A stretch of 38,554 nt of DNA from Ophiostoma sp. CBS 140.51 (GCA_029298735.1 JANSLP010000309.1:1-38554), one strand, 5' to 3'; shown: positions 21,260 through 30,993, counted from the first letter of the stretch. Program-made: numbers and translations. Notes: generated by a model from the sequence alone, not told the origin.

Positions 21260-21498
21260 TCGCGATGCTAACAATCAACCTGCTACTTTGATAAACTAGA
21301 CTTTTCACTATTTGCACACTCTCGAGCTCCACGACGATAAAAGGAAAATGAATTATTATGAACAATATTGGAAAGAGAAACCGTGGTTTTTATCATAAAA
21401 TAGCGACTTTAGTACAGCGTGCTATAGGTCCCTCCACCGTTTAGTAAAAAAAATGTGTAGACACTATGTACATAAAATGAATCTAAAAGCACTGTTGT

Positions 21499-22329
21499 TT
21501 ACAGAGCCATAGCGAGAGCCAGTAAAGCCCAAGCACCAGCCATAAAGCCAGTCATTGGGACGATAGTACCGGCAGCACTCTTAGCGGGACAGCTAATAGC
21601 AGGAGTGGCAGCAGCGCAAGCCGAAGATTTAGCACCGGCAAGAATACTAGCAGCCACGGAAGCGTCGGCAGTAGCAGCACACGGGTTGCCGGAAGCTGGG
21701 TTAGGAGTAGAGTCCGAAAACACGGCACACGACGAGTGACCATCCCACTGCTTGGCCGGATCGGGGACAGTAAGGGTGCCGGTCAGGTTAAAGGCAAGGT
21801 AGGACAAGTCTTTGCAGGACGAAGAGTCGGTGGTGTTGATGGATGGAGCAACGCCGCCCTCTTTGGCAATAGTAAAAATAACATTGTTGAAGACGAAGCC
21901 ACCGCCAAAGGACGAGGCCTCGGTGCTGTCCGTAGAGCTGGCCGAGCAGTTGCCAGCACTAAACGACCAAGCCAAGTTGTATTGCGTCGAGGCGTCGGCG
22001 CCGTTGCTGGTTGTATTGATGTTCAAGGCATAGGTGTAGACATAGACGGAGCCGGTGGCGTTGGTAAAGTTGGTGCTGCCGAGATCGATGTTGGGAAGAT
22101 CGAGGGAGTTGTTGTGGGCAATGTTTTGCCAGAGCTCGAACTGGAAGCCCGGGTCAAGCGACGGCGCAAGAGCCGGGTTCTGGATGGCAAAGACGATGGG
22201 GAAAACAGCGGACGGCGCATAGGTCTCGTTGCGAGGGAAGACGACATCGACCTCGACGGTCTGCGGGAACGTCGTAGCAATGACTGTGGCGGCGCCGGCG
22301 AGCATCAAAGCTGCCCGACGGAAGGACAT
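21499..22329 (-). CDS. GPI-anchored cell-wall protein, DUF7136-like
   Basis: A single exon of 276 aa. The start is the ATG at 22329-22327 (MSFRRAALML), because it begins directly with a signal peptide; the open frame upstream looks like untranslated leader. The signal peptide runs to about residue 20, followed by TTFPQTVEVDVVFPRNETYAP, which I recognise as the opening of the fungal DUF7136 family. The middle has many N-glycosylation sequons (for example NFTNAT, NTTS, NLT) and conserved cysteines. An Ala/Ser-rich tail leads to a hydrophobic C-terminal segment (MTGFMAGAWALLALAMAL), typical of a GPI-attachment signal. It is expected at the plasma membrane or cell wall. The biochemical role of the family is unknown. 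It sits between the chitinase and the LysM gene. Confidence 0.87.
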   Translation of the reverse strand: MSFRRAALMLAGAATVIATTFPQTVEVDVVFPRNETYAPSAVFPIVFAIQNPALAPSLDPGFQFELWQNIAHNNSLDLPNIDLGSTNFTNATGSVYVYTYALNINTTSNGADASTQYNLAWSFSAGNCSASSTDSTEASSFGGGFVFNNVIFTIAKEGGVAPSINTTDSSSCKDLSYLAFNLTGTLTVPDPAKQWDGHSSCAVFSDSTPNPASGNPCAATADASVAASILAGAKSSACAAATPAISCPAKSAAGTIVPMTGFMAGAWALLALAMAL

Positions 22330-23489
22330 TTTGGCGATTGTGATGTTATAGCGGTCGATGCAGTTACAGTGGAGCGCTGTTGCACGTCTGCGCCAAGAAG
22401 ATTGGTGGGAAAAAAAAGTGTACTCAGAAGGGCAGGTCAGGGCCACAGTGGTAAAAAAACGACCTCGAATCAAAATGGGAAAGGTAGAAAATGAGAAAGA
22501 GCAAAGAGGAAGAACAGAAAACAGGGCCAAGAGAAATCAAAGAGAACCAAAGGAACCGTCAGGAGCAGTGGTGAAACGGAAGAGAGTTAACGGCAAATAC
22601 CGACAGCCAGGCGTAAGAACTAATCAAGCGGCAGACGCGATGCAAAAGCAGGGGCAAGCGCTTGCCGGCCGAGAAGCAGAGTAGCAAGTGAGAATGGAAG
22701 GACACAAAATTCAAAAAGGGCTAAAAATGACCTCGCTCCCGCCATGAAAAGGGGCTGAATTTGGAAACAAGCCGTTCATGGTTCGACTTCACTGGTGGAC
22801 AACAAACAGACACGACAACACATAAATTGCTAAAATAAGCATAGGCTAGCGAAGGAAAAGCGCCCGCAGCCCCTGCAGGTACCGGTCTTAGCGCGGGGAA
22901 ACAGGCAGTGAACAGGACACTCACAATTCAGGGATGCACTTTTAGTGGACACAGCGGCCCCCAAAGGACCCATAACTGGAAGGATTCGGCCGTTCAGTGT
23001 CGAGAAAGGCCGCCAAAGAGACCTAAAGACCACTGGAGCATCTTGACAACCCCTGTCGACAAGGGCCCCATCGAGGCCCAGATCTATCCAATGCCGCGGT
23101 CAAGCGTCAACACGTGTGTTCTTTCAGAACCTTTTTTTCAACTCTCTTCCTCACATCTTCACCCACCTTCACCCAATTCTCTCCTTTTTTTCCCCGTGTC
23201 CACTGTAGCCCGCCCCATCCTTGCGGGAGTGGCGTGCAGATCGGTTTGGTGTGTTGCAGTAGAGTCCACCCATCGTCCTCCATCGTCCTCATCACCATGA
23301 ATCTATTTTCTTTTTGCTCAATCGAAAGATCCATCTTGAGGCCTTAAGGCGATACGGTGAAGGCTCACACCATGCACTGTGATCCTTTAGTGGGAATAAG
23401 CTTCCTCCAAGACCCAACTGCCAGCGATTAACACGATTTCCAAGAGTTCCAAGAGTTCCAAGACTGCTACAGTCCCGACGTTTGAAAAG

Positions 23490-23525
23490 ACCAAGAATAC
23501 CAAGACAACCAAGACAACCAAGACT
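23490..23525 (+). repeat. 9-bp minisatellite, four copies
   Basis: Four consecutive copies of ACCAAGACA with changes only in the last bases. A related 9-bp array (TTCCAAGAG, three copies) lies at 23438-23464, sharing the CCAAGA core. Confidence 0.7.
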
Positions 23526-24885
23526 TTACCAGGAACGCCCAAGCCGCAACGGCCCGTAGGCAATCTCTGGGCATTTCAACCGTTGGGACAAGAGGGAGTG
23601 GCGACTCGAAGGTCTCGGAGAAAATCGACGGGAAATAACTGACAGAAGGTGCAGAGGCCAACACGGCTTCCGCAGCGCTGTATTCGACCATCGTTGGAAT
23701 AATTGTAATAAAAAATGGAAAAACAACTGGCACAACGTTGCTGTCAACACAATCCTCCACATCTGGCTCTTCATGATCGACACATCCTCAACACCGGGCC
23801 CTTTTCGCCGTCGGTCGTGTCCGTGCCGTGTTCCCATGTTCCTCGTCCGTCCATCAGCCATCATCCCTCATCCCACGTTCAGACCGACACTGGGATTTGC
23901 ATCCTCTTTTGGGTCTGGATTTGTGAACAAATTTTCTGCAATCCCCTTCCTACAGCCTGGTAAGGAAGTAACCATGACGATCATTCTTTATTTCTTTCTT
24001 TTTCGAGCTTGTAGTCGCAGTCGGCTGCCCGTTTTTGGTTCGTCTGATTTCTCCTGACCACGTACCTGCATCCCAATGTCCATTTACGGTCGTATTGCGT
24101 ATGCACCTAGGATGCTTCGCTCTTCCCTGGCCTTTCAAGGTAAGCTTCTTCCTATGCTTGTTTATGCCCGGCCCTTGTCTATGCCTGATTCCTCCAAGAT
24201 CGCCAACCCTTCGCGGCCGTCGTAGCCGCAGCCGCCACCGTTCCATCTTAAAAGAACTCAAGGACTGTAGAAAAATTGCGCAACCCCACACTTAATCTCT
24301 TTCCTACTACGTAGTACGTCTGTTTGCTCTCCATTCCCATGCGCCTCATTCATGATCCTACCTTGAACGCCACGGGGTCGACGACACTGCGGATGGAATG
24401 AGAAGACCAATACAAGGCAGTCCATGCAAACAGTGAACTTTTGAATAACACCATTTAGGAAGGTGAGAAAATGGGGAAACCAAGACAAAAAAAAGAAAGA
24501 AGGGCAAGGGGAGCCAGGAACCACAGGTCCACGATCCAGCTATGGAGCTCACCATCGTTTGACCAGGGTAAAAGCAGGATCAAATCGATGTCAGCAAGTG
24601 TGCTGAACTGCTACGACGTTGTTCCTACTCATCGTGACTCGACATCAAGCACGTTTGCCATGCAGATAGCACGATAGGCTTCGGTGTCTAGTTTTGATTC
24701 CGTCTTCTCTACCTCCACAGGATGCCCCTATTTTTATTTGATTGTTGATTCCACAATCCTGCCGCGAGGAAGACGCCGCGAGCGCAAGTCACATAGGTCG
24801 CACTCTGAGAGCCTCTGCTATCCACATCAGACTTATTCCCACTTACACGAACCTGATCTAATCCACGGGTCATGCTCGCAGCCAG

Positions 24886-24891
24886 TATAAA
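24886..24891 (+). promoter_or_regulatory. TATA box of the LysM gene
   Basis: TATAAA in AGTATAAACCCG, 187 bp upstream of the LysM ATG. Confidence 0.45.
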
Positions 24892-25072
24892 CCCGAGTGA
24901 TTGTCGTTCACATACATGGTAGATCGTCTGTCTTGAGCAGCATCCATAACCAGTATCGTGAAACATCCCGTCTTGATACCTTCGGTCATTCACTCTTTTA
25001 TCTATCTTGTCAAATCGTTGACACCTACACTCATTATTCACTCACACTCGTTTTTTCTGTCTCACGTTTGCA

Positions 25073-26719
25073 ATGGGCCGCTTCGCGTCTTTTGTCGCGG
25101 CTGGCCTTCTGGTCCTCGCTCCGGCTCTGGTCTCGGCTGCCGCCGTTGCTGCCCCGGCTGCTGATATCACGGCCGCTCCCTTTGTCGGCCACGAGATCAT
25201 TGCCCGCACCGTTAACTGCGAGTTCCAGATCACGGCCGACGACAATGCCACCTGCGTTGAGTTTGCCAGCGAATGGGGCCTGACCCTGGCCCAGTTCGAG
25301 GCGCTTAACCCCACGGCCGCCTGCCCGACACTGACTCCGGACACGCTGTACTGTGTCCTCGGCTCTGTCACTGGTGCTTCGTCGTCGGGCTCTGTCGGCC
25401 CCAACCGCTCGCCCACGACGGTCAGCTACACGCTGCCCACCGGCACTGGTGGCCCGTCGAGCGTCGATATCTCGTTCTCGACGTACCCCACCACCACGTC
25501 GACCACCAGCAAGACGTCCACCAAGACATCCACGACGTCCTCGTCGACCACCACGGGAAGCAAGCCCGCCCCTACACAGGCTGGTCTGACCGCCAGCTGC
25601 AACAACTTCCACCTGGTAGCCAAGGGTGACTCGTGCAGCACCATTGAGGCGTCGTACGGTGTGTCTTCTGCTGATTTCCTGTCGTGGAACCCGGCCATCC
25701 AGAGCAACTGCCTTGGTCTGCTGACGGGCTACTACGTGTGTGTTGGTGTTCCTGGCGCCACCACCTCAACTGTGAAGCCGACGTCGACGTCTACCACGAC
25801 GACGTCCAAGGCGACCACCACCATCACCACGTCCAAGACGAGCACTACCACTTCCAAGGCCTCCACTTCGACATCCAAGACGAGCACCACCTCGGCTGTC
25901 CCCTCGCCCCTCCAGCCGGGCACCTTTGACAACTGCACGTCTTACCACCTCGTGGCTGCGGGCGACAGCTGCTCGGCCATCGAGACTGCCGCCGGTATCT
26001 CCTCGGCTCAGTTCGCCGCCTGGAACTCGGGCGTCGACGCGGACTGCACCAACATTGACGTCGGCTACTACCTGTGCGTTGGCGGCGGTGGTGGTGTTGT
26101 CTCCACCATCCCGTCCCCTCTGCAGCCCGGCACGTTCGGCAACTGCACAGCCTATCACCTGATTGCTGCCGGTGACTCTTGCTCCGCCATTGAGTCCGCT
26201 GCCGGTATCTCGTCCGCCGAGTTTGCCGCTTGGAACTCGGGTGTGAATGCCGGCTGTACCAACATTGACGTCGGCTACTACCTCTGTGTCGGTGGCGGTG
26301 GTGGTGTCGTTTCCACGATCCCCTCGCCGCTCCAGCCAGGTACCGAGGCCGACTGCACCAAGTACCACCTGGTCGTCGCTGGTGACAGCTGCGGTGCGAT
26401 TGAGAGCGCCGCGGGCATTTCGGCCGCGCAGTTTGCCGCTTGGAATACGGGTGTGGACTCTAGCTGCTCCAACATCCAGGTCGGCTACTACCTGTGCATT
26501 GCTGGCGGCACGAACGCTGTTTCTACGACACCCTCCCCTCTGCAGCCCGGCACCATCTCGACATGCACCAAGTACCACCTGGTGGCGTCGGGCGATACTT
26601 GCGGCAGCATCGAGAGCGCGGCGGGCATCACGGCCGCTCAGTGGGCCGCCTGGAACCCCGACGTCAACTCGGCGTGCTCCAACATCGAGCTCGGTTACTA
26701 CGTCTGCATTGGTGCTTAA
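25073..26719 (+). CDS. Secreted protein with six LysM domains (LysM effector/chitin-binding type)
   Basis: A single exon of 548 aa. A signal peptide (about 1-22) is followed by six LysM domains: a divergent first one (about 49-95), a second (about 176-223), and four near-identical ones in 70-residue units starting at residues 278, 348, 418 and 488. Each later unit has the order SPLQPGT, YHLVAAGDSC, AAGISSAQFAAWN, VGYYLCVG and a Gly-rich link, with conserved cysteines. Ser/Thr/Lys-rich linkers (about 136-170 and 229-275) are probably O-glycosylated. LysM binds chitin oligomers; secreted fungal LysM proteins without a catalytic domain act in plant or insect hosts by masking chitin, or protect and modulate the fungus' own wall. 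No enzyme domain is present. The nearby LysM-chitinase fits the known genomic pairing of subgroup C chitinases and LysM genes. Confidence 0.95.
   Translation: MGRFASFVAAGLLVLAPALVSAAAVAAPAADITAAPFVGHEIIARTVNCEFQITADDNATCVEFASEWGLTLAQFEALNPTAACPTLTPDTLYCVLGSVTGASSSGSVGPNRSPTTVSYTLPTGTGGPSSVDISFSTYPTTTSTTSKTSTKTSTTSSSTTTGSKPAPTQAGLTASCNNFHLVAKGDSCSTIEASYGVSSADFLSWNPAIQSNCLGLLTGYYVCVGVPGATTSTVKPTSTSTTTTSKATTTITTSKTSTTTSKASTSTSKTSTTSAVPSPLQPGTFDNCTSYHLVAAGDSCSAIETAAGISSAQFAAWNSGVDADCTNIDVGYYLCVGGGGGVVSTIPSPLQPGTFGNCTAYHLIAAGDSCSAIESAAGISSAEFAAWNSGVNAGCTNIDVGYYLCVGGGGGVVSTIPSPLQPGTEADCTKYHLVVAGDSCGAIESAAGISAAQFAAWNTGVDSSCSNIQVGYYLCIAGGTNAVSTTPSPLQPGTISTCTKYHLVASGDTCGSIESAAGITAAQWAAWNPDVNSACSNIELGYYVCIGA
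25904..26716 (+). repeat. Four tandem 210-bp LysM-coding units (last one shorter)
   Basis: Units begin at 25904, 26114, 26324 and 26534. The first three are exactly 70 codons and the last is 61 codons. Units 1 and 2 are almost the same at the protein level, including the identical Gly-rich link, so they are the youngest duplication or have been converted. Confidence 0.85.
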
Positions 26720-27157
26720 GTTGTGGGTTGGTAGGCGAGGTGAAAGGTGTCGGTGGTGAGAGATATTTGGGAGGTATTGATTGTGTCTTTGTTTAATCAA
26801 TAACCTGTTGACTTTTATATATTTCTGTTTCTTTCCTTTTCTCTACTACGTCTACCTCTTCATATGTATATATTTTATTGGGAGAATTGCTCCGAATATC
26901 CCGTCTTCTGTTCCTTACCCTTTCAATGCCGAATATTCTCCAAGTACTACTATTTATTTCTATCACACGCTTAAAGTAGTGTTGTTTCCCTTTGTTTACT
27001 CTCTCTTGCCAAGTTTTGATTTAACAGTTTGTGTTTTCGTGTAATTGTATTGATTTCTTTCTTAATTTCGAACATCTGAGTTGACAATATTCGAAGCACG
27101 TTGAGTACCACCTAATGAATCGTGATTATGTACATATCTGTTTTTATCCTCGAAACT
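26720..27157. other. Convergent AT-rich spacer
   Basis: 3' regions of the LysM gene and the amidase gene. T-rich and AT-rich; no gene seen. Confidence 0.45.
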
Positions 27158-28756
27158 CTACACTTTGATCATCTCCCAGTCGTACGCCGTTTCCCACGCA
27201 TATGCAACCTGCAAGATCCGTGTCTCGTCGAAGAATTTGCCAACAATCTGCAAGCTGGCTGGTAGCTGGATAGTGGGGTCATCCTTTGCTGGCACAAAAC
27301 CAATGGGCATCGCCAAAGCTGGATGTCCGGTGCCGTTGAACGGTGAAGTGTTCTCCATTAGACCACCGGCGGCGGCAATTTGCGCCAACGGAGAAACAGC
27401 AGCCACATCCGCAACAGTCGTCCCCGGCAGCGGTGTGCTCGGCTTGAGTGTTGTCGGCATCACAATTAGGTCGACTGTCTCGAAGACCTCATCATACTTG
27501 TCACTCAGCTGGCGCATGAGATTGACTGCCTTGTAGTAGGCCAGCGGGTACTGCTCCCAACCAAGAGCGCCGGCTAACAGGCCTTCTTTGCTGACGACAC
27601 CCATCGCCGCCACCGATTTGGGATCGTATGGGTTGGTCTTGCCCTTTTTCTCGAAGAGGTCAGTCAGGATGACTTGGCGACGGCCTGTGGCCTGGCCGCG
27701 CATACCCATGTGGTTGCCCATTTTGCTCAAGACGCTGTAGATGGTGCGGCCGCGAGTGTGGAGAGGGACGCTGACGTCGACGACCGTGGCGCCAAGTTTC
27801 TTGAAACCCTCGACCGCCTGCTGGAAGGAAACGAGAAGACTTGGGTCCATATTTGGTGCATTTGTGCCTTCAAGCAGAACACCAATACAGAGTCCAGAGA
27901 GTGGTAGGTCGCCTGGTGATGGGTACTTTAGGAGGTCCTTGTAAGCGGGCACATCGCTCGGAAAGGGTGTGCCCGGCCCTTGACGGTCATCCAGGTTGTC
28001 CACACCAGCAACGGCTTGCAGCAGAGTAGCACAGTCTGTGCACGTCGTCGTGATTGGCCCGACGTAGTCCACGGATGCGTCGTTGCTGGCAATTCCAGTG
28101 TATGGCACAAGGCCCGTCGTCGCCTTGAAGCCATAGAGACCGCACATTGCTGCCGGGATGCGAATACTGCCGCCTTGATCGCAACCAAGGCCCATATCGA
28201 CAGCACCACTTCCAACCAATGCGGCCGTGCCTGAACTGCTGCCGCCGGCATTGTAGCCTCTTGCGTAGGGGTTGTGCACAGGACCTGTGGCAGAAGTGCA
28301 GCTGACAGCACCTCGGGACAAATTCTCACAGACTGCCTTGCCCGCTACCGTGCCTCCGTTTTCCAGCACACGCGCCACGACAGTAGCGTCCATGCTCGGC
28401 GTCCAGTCGCTAAAGCTGTCGGTGCCAACCAGACAGGGCATACCGGCCATGGCAATATTGTCTTTGAAACAGACCGACTTGCCCTTTAACAGAGTGGTAG
28501 ATGGGCTGGCATGTTCGCAGTTGCAGCGCCAGGCTCAGGCGTTGAGTGGGTTCTGTTCAGGACTCGGGCGATGAACATCTTTGCGTGGTGCTGCGTCCAA
28601 GTCGGGTGTCGGTTGGTAGTCATCGAGTGCGGCGACCGTCTCAAAGGCCGCCTCTGCTTTTTGAAGAAGCTCGGTGTAGGCAGCAAGTTCAGACGTTGGG
28701 ACATCAAACCCAACTTCGCGAGCGACACGAAGGACGTCTTCTTGTGTGACGGGCAT
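27158..28756 (-). pseudogene. Amidase-signature family hydrolase with one in-frame TGA
   Basis: The frame from ATG 28756-28754 (MPVTQEDVLR) to TAG 27160-27158 is 532 codons with a single stop, TGA at 28537-28535 (codon 74), in the context NPLNA-stop-AWRC. Homologues I recall have Trp at this place, so TGG to TGA is the simplest lesion. The rest is full length for the amidase-signature family. It has a Lys in GKAVCENLS, the Gly/Ser-rich AGGSSSGTAALV and the nucleophile Ser in GCDQGGSIRIPA, together the Ser-cisSer-Lys triad. Such enzymes hydrolyse a carboxamide to acid plus ammonia in the cytosol. The gene is divergent from the PuuE-type gene across a promoter with two CGG-N7-CCG sites. It may be a pseudogene, a readthrough gene or a base error. 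Because everything after the stop is intact, the lesion must be recent if real. Confidence 0.85.
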
Positions 28757-29414
28757 CTTGGTGCTTGATGTAGGGGCGGTGATGTTGCAGAGGATTGTGT
28801 GTTGTGATGGTTGGTGATGTCTCACGACAAGTGTGTGTCAGATGCATGTTTTACAGAAATTGAGTTAAAGCAGATCTCGTTATTGATGTCATTGCTCTCA
28901 CTTTTTGTCTCAATCGGATACCCTTCTTCTACGATAATGATAATCGGGAAGAGCCGCTTCGTCGCGTTATCTTTCAGGGTCCCGTTACCACCGAACGTCA
29001 CAATCCGCATGTAATACCTGTAACATGTGACCAATCGGCCGACAGCCTCCGCCTAGCCCGTTGGGCGACCCACATTCTGTCACTTTTGTTAGTGTCGGTC
29101 GTTATCCGTCTCCACCGCGTGTCGGGCCACCTCCGCTACCCTTATCTTTGCTGCGACGGAGGTCCGCGACCGGATGCGATAAAGTAATAGAGGGTGATAG
29201 AATGCGATAGCCAGTGTTGTCCATTGTTACGTAATATGATATGGACTGCTTGAGAGAATATTATAAAACTTGGCTGCACGGATTTTCCGTTGATGTCTGT
29301 GACCGTTCTGAACAATAATCCCGAAGAAAACAACGACGTCACTTTTGCTTTCACAACATTCCTTCCTCCCTGAAACTCAACCAACATATTCCAATCGATA
29401 GATCACAACACGCA
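28757..29414. promoter_or_regulatory. Divergent promoter of amidase and PuuE-type gene
   Basis: Two CGG-N7-CCG dyads lie 27 bp apart: GTCGGTCGTTATCCG (29094-29108) and GTCGGGCCACCTCCG (29121-29135). GATA motifs on either strand are at 28966-28971, 29101-29106, 29141-29146, 29178-29183, 29196-29200 and 29206-29210. TATAAA at 29262-29267 lies 148 bp before the PuuE-type ATG. CGG dyads are typical Zn2Cys6 sites and GATA is the AreA/NIT2 core; binding is inferred. Confidence 0.5.
29094..29135. promoter_or_regulatory. Pair of CGG-N7-CCG dyads (candidate Zn2Cys6 operator)
   Basis: The second copy matches 14 of 15 bases of the site in the MFS/NCS1 promoter. The first copy keeps GTCGG and CCG with the same N7 spacing. 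Confidence 0.55.
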
Positions 29415-30480
29415 ATGGTTCACGTTGAGGAATCACTTCAGCTCCCTCGGGACTTTGAAGGCGAGTAATTCTCAGCATCTTGCATCGCGAGTATGACATC
29501 TGGCTAACATCGTGTCAGGCTTCGGTGAGGAGAGCTTCGACCCACAGTGGCCCAACGGTGCCCGCATTGCCGTTTCGTTCATCCTCAACTACGAAGAGGG
29601 CGGCGAGCGCAACGTGCTGGACGGCGACCCGATCTCGGAGCCGTACCTTTGGGAGAAGGGCGCGTCGGGCGGCGGCCGCGAGGGCAGACACGTCAATGGC
29701 GAGCAAGATTTCGAGTACGGCTCACGCGCGGCGTCGTGGCGGCTGATGCGCCTCTTCAAACACTTTGGCTGGCAGTTTACCACCTACGCCGTCGGTGTCG
29801 CCCTCCAGCGCAACCCCACCTTTGCCAGGGCCCTGGTCCGCGATGGCCACGAGATTGCCTGCCACGGTGTGCGCTGGCTCGACATTTGGGAATACGGCCT
29901 GGAAGAGGACAAGGCGTACATTGCCGAGAACATTCGAATGCTGCGCGAGGTGACGGGCGAGATGCCCGTTGGTGCCTATTTTGGCCGTGGCACGCCCAAC
30001 ACCCGGTCCCTGTTCCCCGAAGTGTGGAAGAAGATGGGTGGCGAGTTCTTGTGGTCGTCCGAGTGCTACAACGATGACGTCCCCTACTGGATCGACCTGC
30101 CGTGGGAGAAGACGCTACCCGAGTCGGAGCGGGAGGGCATGCTGATGATCCCCTACAACTACGATTGCAACGATGGCAAATTCCACATGTCGCCCGGTTT
30201 TGGCAGCTCGGTGGCCGAGACATACGAGCAGTATTTGAAGAACACGTTTGACTGTCTGTACCGCGAGGGCGGCAAGATGATGAACATTCCGCTGCACACG
30301 CGTATTACGGGCAAGCCTGGCCGGTCGGAGGCATTACGCAAGTTCATGCAGTACATTTCGGAGAAGCCGGGTGTGTGGGTGACGACACGGCGGGACATTG
30401 CTAAGCACATGCGGACCAAGTTCCCGTACAAGCCTGAAGGCAAGTGGATGACGCCCGAGGTGGAGACGAAGCCGGAGTAG
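29415..30480 (+). CDS. PuuE-type polysaccharide-deacetylase-fold hydrolase (allantoinase analogue)
   Basis: Exons 29415-29460 and 29519-30480 give 335 aa. The intron 29461-29518 uses a GC donor (GCGAGT) with branch GCTAAC and acceptor GTCAG; no GT donor keeps the frame. The whole protein follows the bacterial PuuE allantoinase pattern: WPNGARIAVSFILNYEEGGE, YGSRAASWRL, HEIACHGVRW, EVTGEMPVG, and HTRITGKPGR near the C terminus. In NodB deacetylases an Asp-His-His triad binds metal. Here those places read Glu (NYEEGGE, 39-45), His131 and Trp135 (HGVRW), the change linked to metal-independent allantoinase. There is no signal peptide, so an intracellular amide/ureide-ring hydrolase is likelier than a chitin deacetylase. 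Substrate is unproven: allantoin, a hydantoin or a related ring. The frame is intact. Confidence 0.88.
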
Positions 30481-30993
30481 AGACGGCGGAGTTGCCAGTC
30501 GGATCCTATTGTACATAGTTCTATAATATTCAAAATAATAATTTGTTAAAACAATCACATCCTCCAAGGAAACGATAAGGGAACAACGTGACCTGACATG
30601 ACTTGGGAGATAACCGTTGACGAAACGTTGACGAAGAACTGCCGGCGGCAAGATAAGACCTGTCGGCTTGTCTGTCTTGTCAGTAGTAGCGTGATAGCAA
30701 CGTTGAAAGTCGGCGATGTGGATTTAGTGGGTGCTGGCAATGGAGTGGGGCTCCTGATCGGACCTCCGACGATAAGAGATGTTTGGCGAGAGAGTCAACA
30801 TATGATAAGAGATACAGGAAATTAATAAATGATTACTGCAATCAGTGATAACGACTCACACGGGGCTCTCAGTGTCGGTGGCTTTCGCCTGTTATACCCA
30901 GCCGTAGCCGGACTCATGGAGGCCGTCCGTCGGGTTGACTCCGTCTTGTAATAATCCATTTACTTTCAGCTGTACACCGCATACAGCCAAAAA
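30481..30993 (+). promoter_or_regulatory. Promoter of the Zn2Cys6 regulator
   Basis: GATAA motifs occur at 30609-30614, 30652-30657, 30771-30776, 30804-30809 and 30847-30852; two lie in identical GATAAGAGAT decamers at 30771-30780 and 30804-30813. CGG-N4-CCG is at 30759-30768, and CGG-N7-CCG (GTCGGGTTGACTCCG) at 30929-30943, 51 bp before the ATG. Nitrogen control and autoregulation are inferred. Confidence 0.5.
30929..30943. promoter_or_regulatory. CGG-N7-CCG dyad upstream of the regulator gene
   Basis: GTCGGGTTGACTCCG keeps the GTCGGG start and CTCCG end of the sites at 29121 and 35694. It is close to the ATG, so it may lie within or near the leader; repression or self-control would suit that place. 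Confidence 0.5.

Larger units (their letters stand above)
19659..21498. other. Intergenic region with two perfect inverted repeats
   Basis: About 1.84 kb between the chitinase start and the 3' end of the wall-protein gene. It holds the chitinase promoter. A plus-strand open frame of 171 codons at 20097-20612 has a composition unlike a protein and is not called. Two inverted repeats are clear: TTCATTCTGT/ACAGAATGAA at 21048-21069 (10-bp arms, 2-nt loop) and GCAATACG/CGTATTGC at 21236-21259 (8-bp arms, 8-nt loop). Confidence 0.5.
22330..25072. other. Long divergent intergenic region between wall-protein and LysM genes
   Basis: About 2.7 kb shared by two divergently read secreted-protein genes. 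It contains a 9-bp tandem repeat at 23490-23525 and related TTCCAAGAG copies at 23438-23464. There is also a perfect 12-bp palindrome TACTACGTAGTA at 24305-24316, and TATAAA at 24886-24891 serving the LysM gene. CT-rich tracts near 23130-23200 may be promoter elements. No further gene is supported. Confidence 0.45.

Noticed and set aside
22770..22800. GGTTCGACTTC as a tRNA B-box
   Set aside because: Flanking bases do not form a T-stem and no A-box lies at the right distance upstream.
29415..30480. Chitin deacetylase call for the NodB-fold gene
   Set aside because: No signal peptide, and the metal-ligand places are Glu/His/Trp as in PuuE rather than Asp/His/His.
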